Positions 63,358-64,000 of a stretch of 64,000 bases of DNA are shown one piece after another (within the stretch, counting starts at the first letter, position 1; every line of letters starts with the position of its first letter). This DNA is from Tolypothrix brevis GSE-NOS-MK-07-07A. Lineage in GTDB: Bacteria > Cyanobacteriota > Cyanobacteriia > Cyanobacteriales > Nostocaceae. The notes beneath the pieces are model-generated. The model worked only from the letters and a program-made list of their open reading frames with translations. It was not told where the DNA came from and made no database searches. The position numbers and the translations under genes were made by a program. The stretch is taken from NCBI GenBank assembly GCA_019358985.1, contig JAHHIJ010000030.1, positions 26,872 through 90,871 of the forward strand. Direction: 5' to 3'.

Positions 63358-63890
63358 TCAACCCCTAGGCAATAGCAACTGTGCTAATGCTCTGGCGCTT
63401 TCCTGGGGTGCGTTAAAGTTGAATGCCAAGTTCAGACGGCGCGGTTGGTTCATATATACCATTTCTAATGCGATCGCCACTTGACCGCTAGCAGCCACAT
63501 CTAGGTTGGCATTGAATTGAGCCGAGCGCACATCCAGTAAACTATTTAAACCTTGTTGGGTGATAAAAGTGTTGATTTGTGCTAAAGCTCCCAGCGATCG
63601 CATTGTGGTTTGTAGTATCTCACGGGCGCGATTCAGTCCAGTGTTAGCGAGGGAGAGGGAAGTATTGAGACTAACAATTTCTGGATCTGCATCGATGGGT
63701 ATCTGACTCACCCCATTACGAGCAGCCTGTAAGCTAGCTTCAAACCGTGATAGGGTTGCTTGAGCGGCTGGTAATCCTGCTTGTAATCCTGCAAGTTCTG
63801 TCCCTAACCTTGCAGCTTGAGCAAGAGCCTCTGGATCGGGAATACATTGCCGTCCAATGAAGGGAATATCTGTCAGGGGAAACGCATCTT
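63358..63890 (-). pseudogene. 5'-truncated hypothetical gene
   Basis: An open frame from a stop at about 63,891 without ATG: DAFPLTDIPFIGRQCIPDPEALAQAARLGTELAGLQAGLPAAQATLSRFEASLQAARNGVSQIP, then a longer helical part and a beta-rich end (VAIALEMVYMNQPRRLNLAFNF). A GTG at 63,711 could start a 117-residue product. The N-terminus appears lost. I do not recognise the family. Confidence 0.55.
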
Positions 63891-64000
63891 AAAGTGTAAC
63901 AATAAATACTATTTTCAAACTAAAGATATGCATCAAAATTTGCAATCTAATTATTAGTATAATATATTGATATTCATTAAATTTTTACTTACTCATTAGC
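63891..64000. other. AT-rich window end
   Basis: No gene or nifD sequence is seen in the last 110 bases, so the second nifD element continues to the right. Confidence 0.5.

Larger units (their letters stand above)
46473..64000. mobile_element. Second nifD element, left part only (>17.5 kb)
   Basis: The nifD frame stops matching at plus-strand CCATTGGGGC (46,468-46,477), and a serine recombinase begins 45 bases away. No nifD 5' sequence is found up to 64,000, so the element is at least 17.5 kb and leaves the window. The core repeat cannot be fixed without the other end. Next to the junction is a small palindrome, ATCAC-TAC-GTGAT (46,479-46,491). Contents are mostly decayed plasmid, IS and toxin genes. 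Confidence 0.8.

Overview
The window looks like chromosome from a filamentous, heterocyst-forming cyanobacterium (Nostocales). The evidence is a vegetative-type nif cluster with HesA, HesB and FdxH, a group 2 uptake hydrogenase with its own HupW protease, abundant HIP1 sites (GCGATCGC), heptamer repeats (STRRs), many small palindromic repeats, and above all excision elements inside nif genes. Species cannot be fixed from sequence alone.

Bases 1-10,000 hold hydrogen metabolism. On the minus strand runs an accessory hyp operon: TPR protein, two small membrane proteins, a NifU-like/Rieske fusion, an NHL-repeat protein, then hypF, cut by the window edge. Divergent from it are hupS, hupL (uninterrupted) and, further on, hupW. 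Bases 10,000-14,000 hold a SagB-type dehydrogenase, an ankyrin protein, heme O synthase (ctaB) and a FeoA-like protein, all on minus. Bases 14,000-27,000 hold the nif genes on minus, read in the order nifD, nifK, a Mo-nitrogenase C-terminal-domain protein, nifE, nifN, nifX, DUF269, DUF683, nifW, hesA, hesB, fdxH.

nifD and nifK are in pieces. nifK is split by a 4.19-kb element (21,188-25,380) carrying a serine recombinase, a DUF98 (chorismate-lyase-like) gene and a DUF4231-like membrane protein. nifD is split by an 18.9-kb element (26,974-45,894) flanked by the 11-bp repeat CGGAGTAATCC and carrying a XisA-type tyrosine recombinase. The remaining nifD fragment (45,884 to about 46,475) holds both FeMo-cofactor ligands. 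It is broken again at its upstream side, where a second serine recombinase starts a further element that runs past the window end (more than 17.5 kb). The nifD 5' part and nifH lie outside the window. At least three programmed excisions would be needed to make functional nifDK in heterocysts.

The XisA-type element carries three or four toxin-antitoxin modules, a VMAP-like HTH protein beside a four-gene operon ending in a classical AAA ATPase, a DMT transporter, two CAT-anticodon tRNAs plus a degenerate tRNA-like sequence, an SPFH protein, a PD-(D/E)XK-like protein, PPK2 and an M48 peptidase. The right-hand element is strongly decayed. It holds fragments of relaxase, MobC, ParM-like and ParA genes, a TnpB remnant, an IS630 remnant, a WD40 remnant, toxin genes and a frameshifted NB-ARC-WD40 gene fused in frame to most of a TetR regulator. 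This suggests that plasmid DNA was absorbed into the element.
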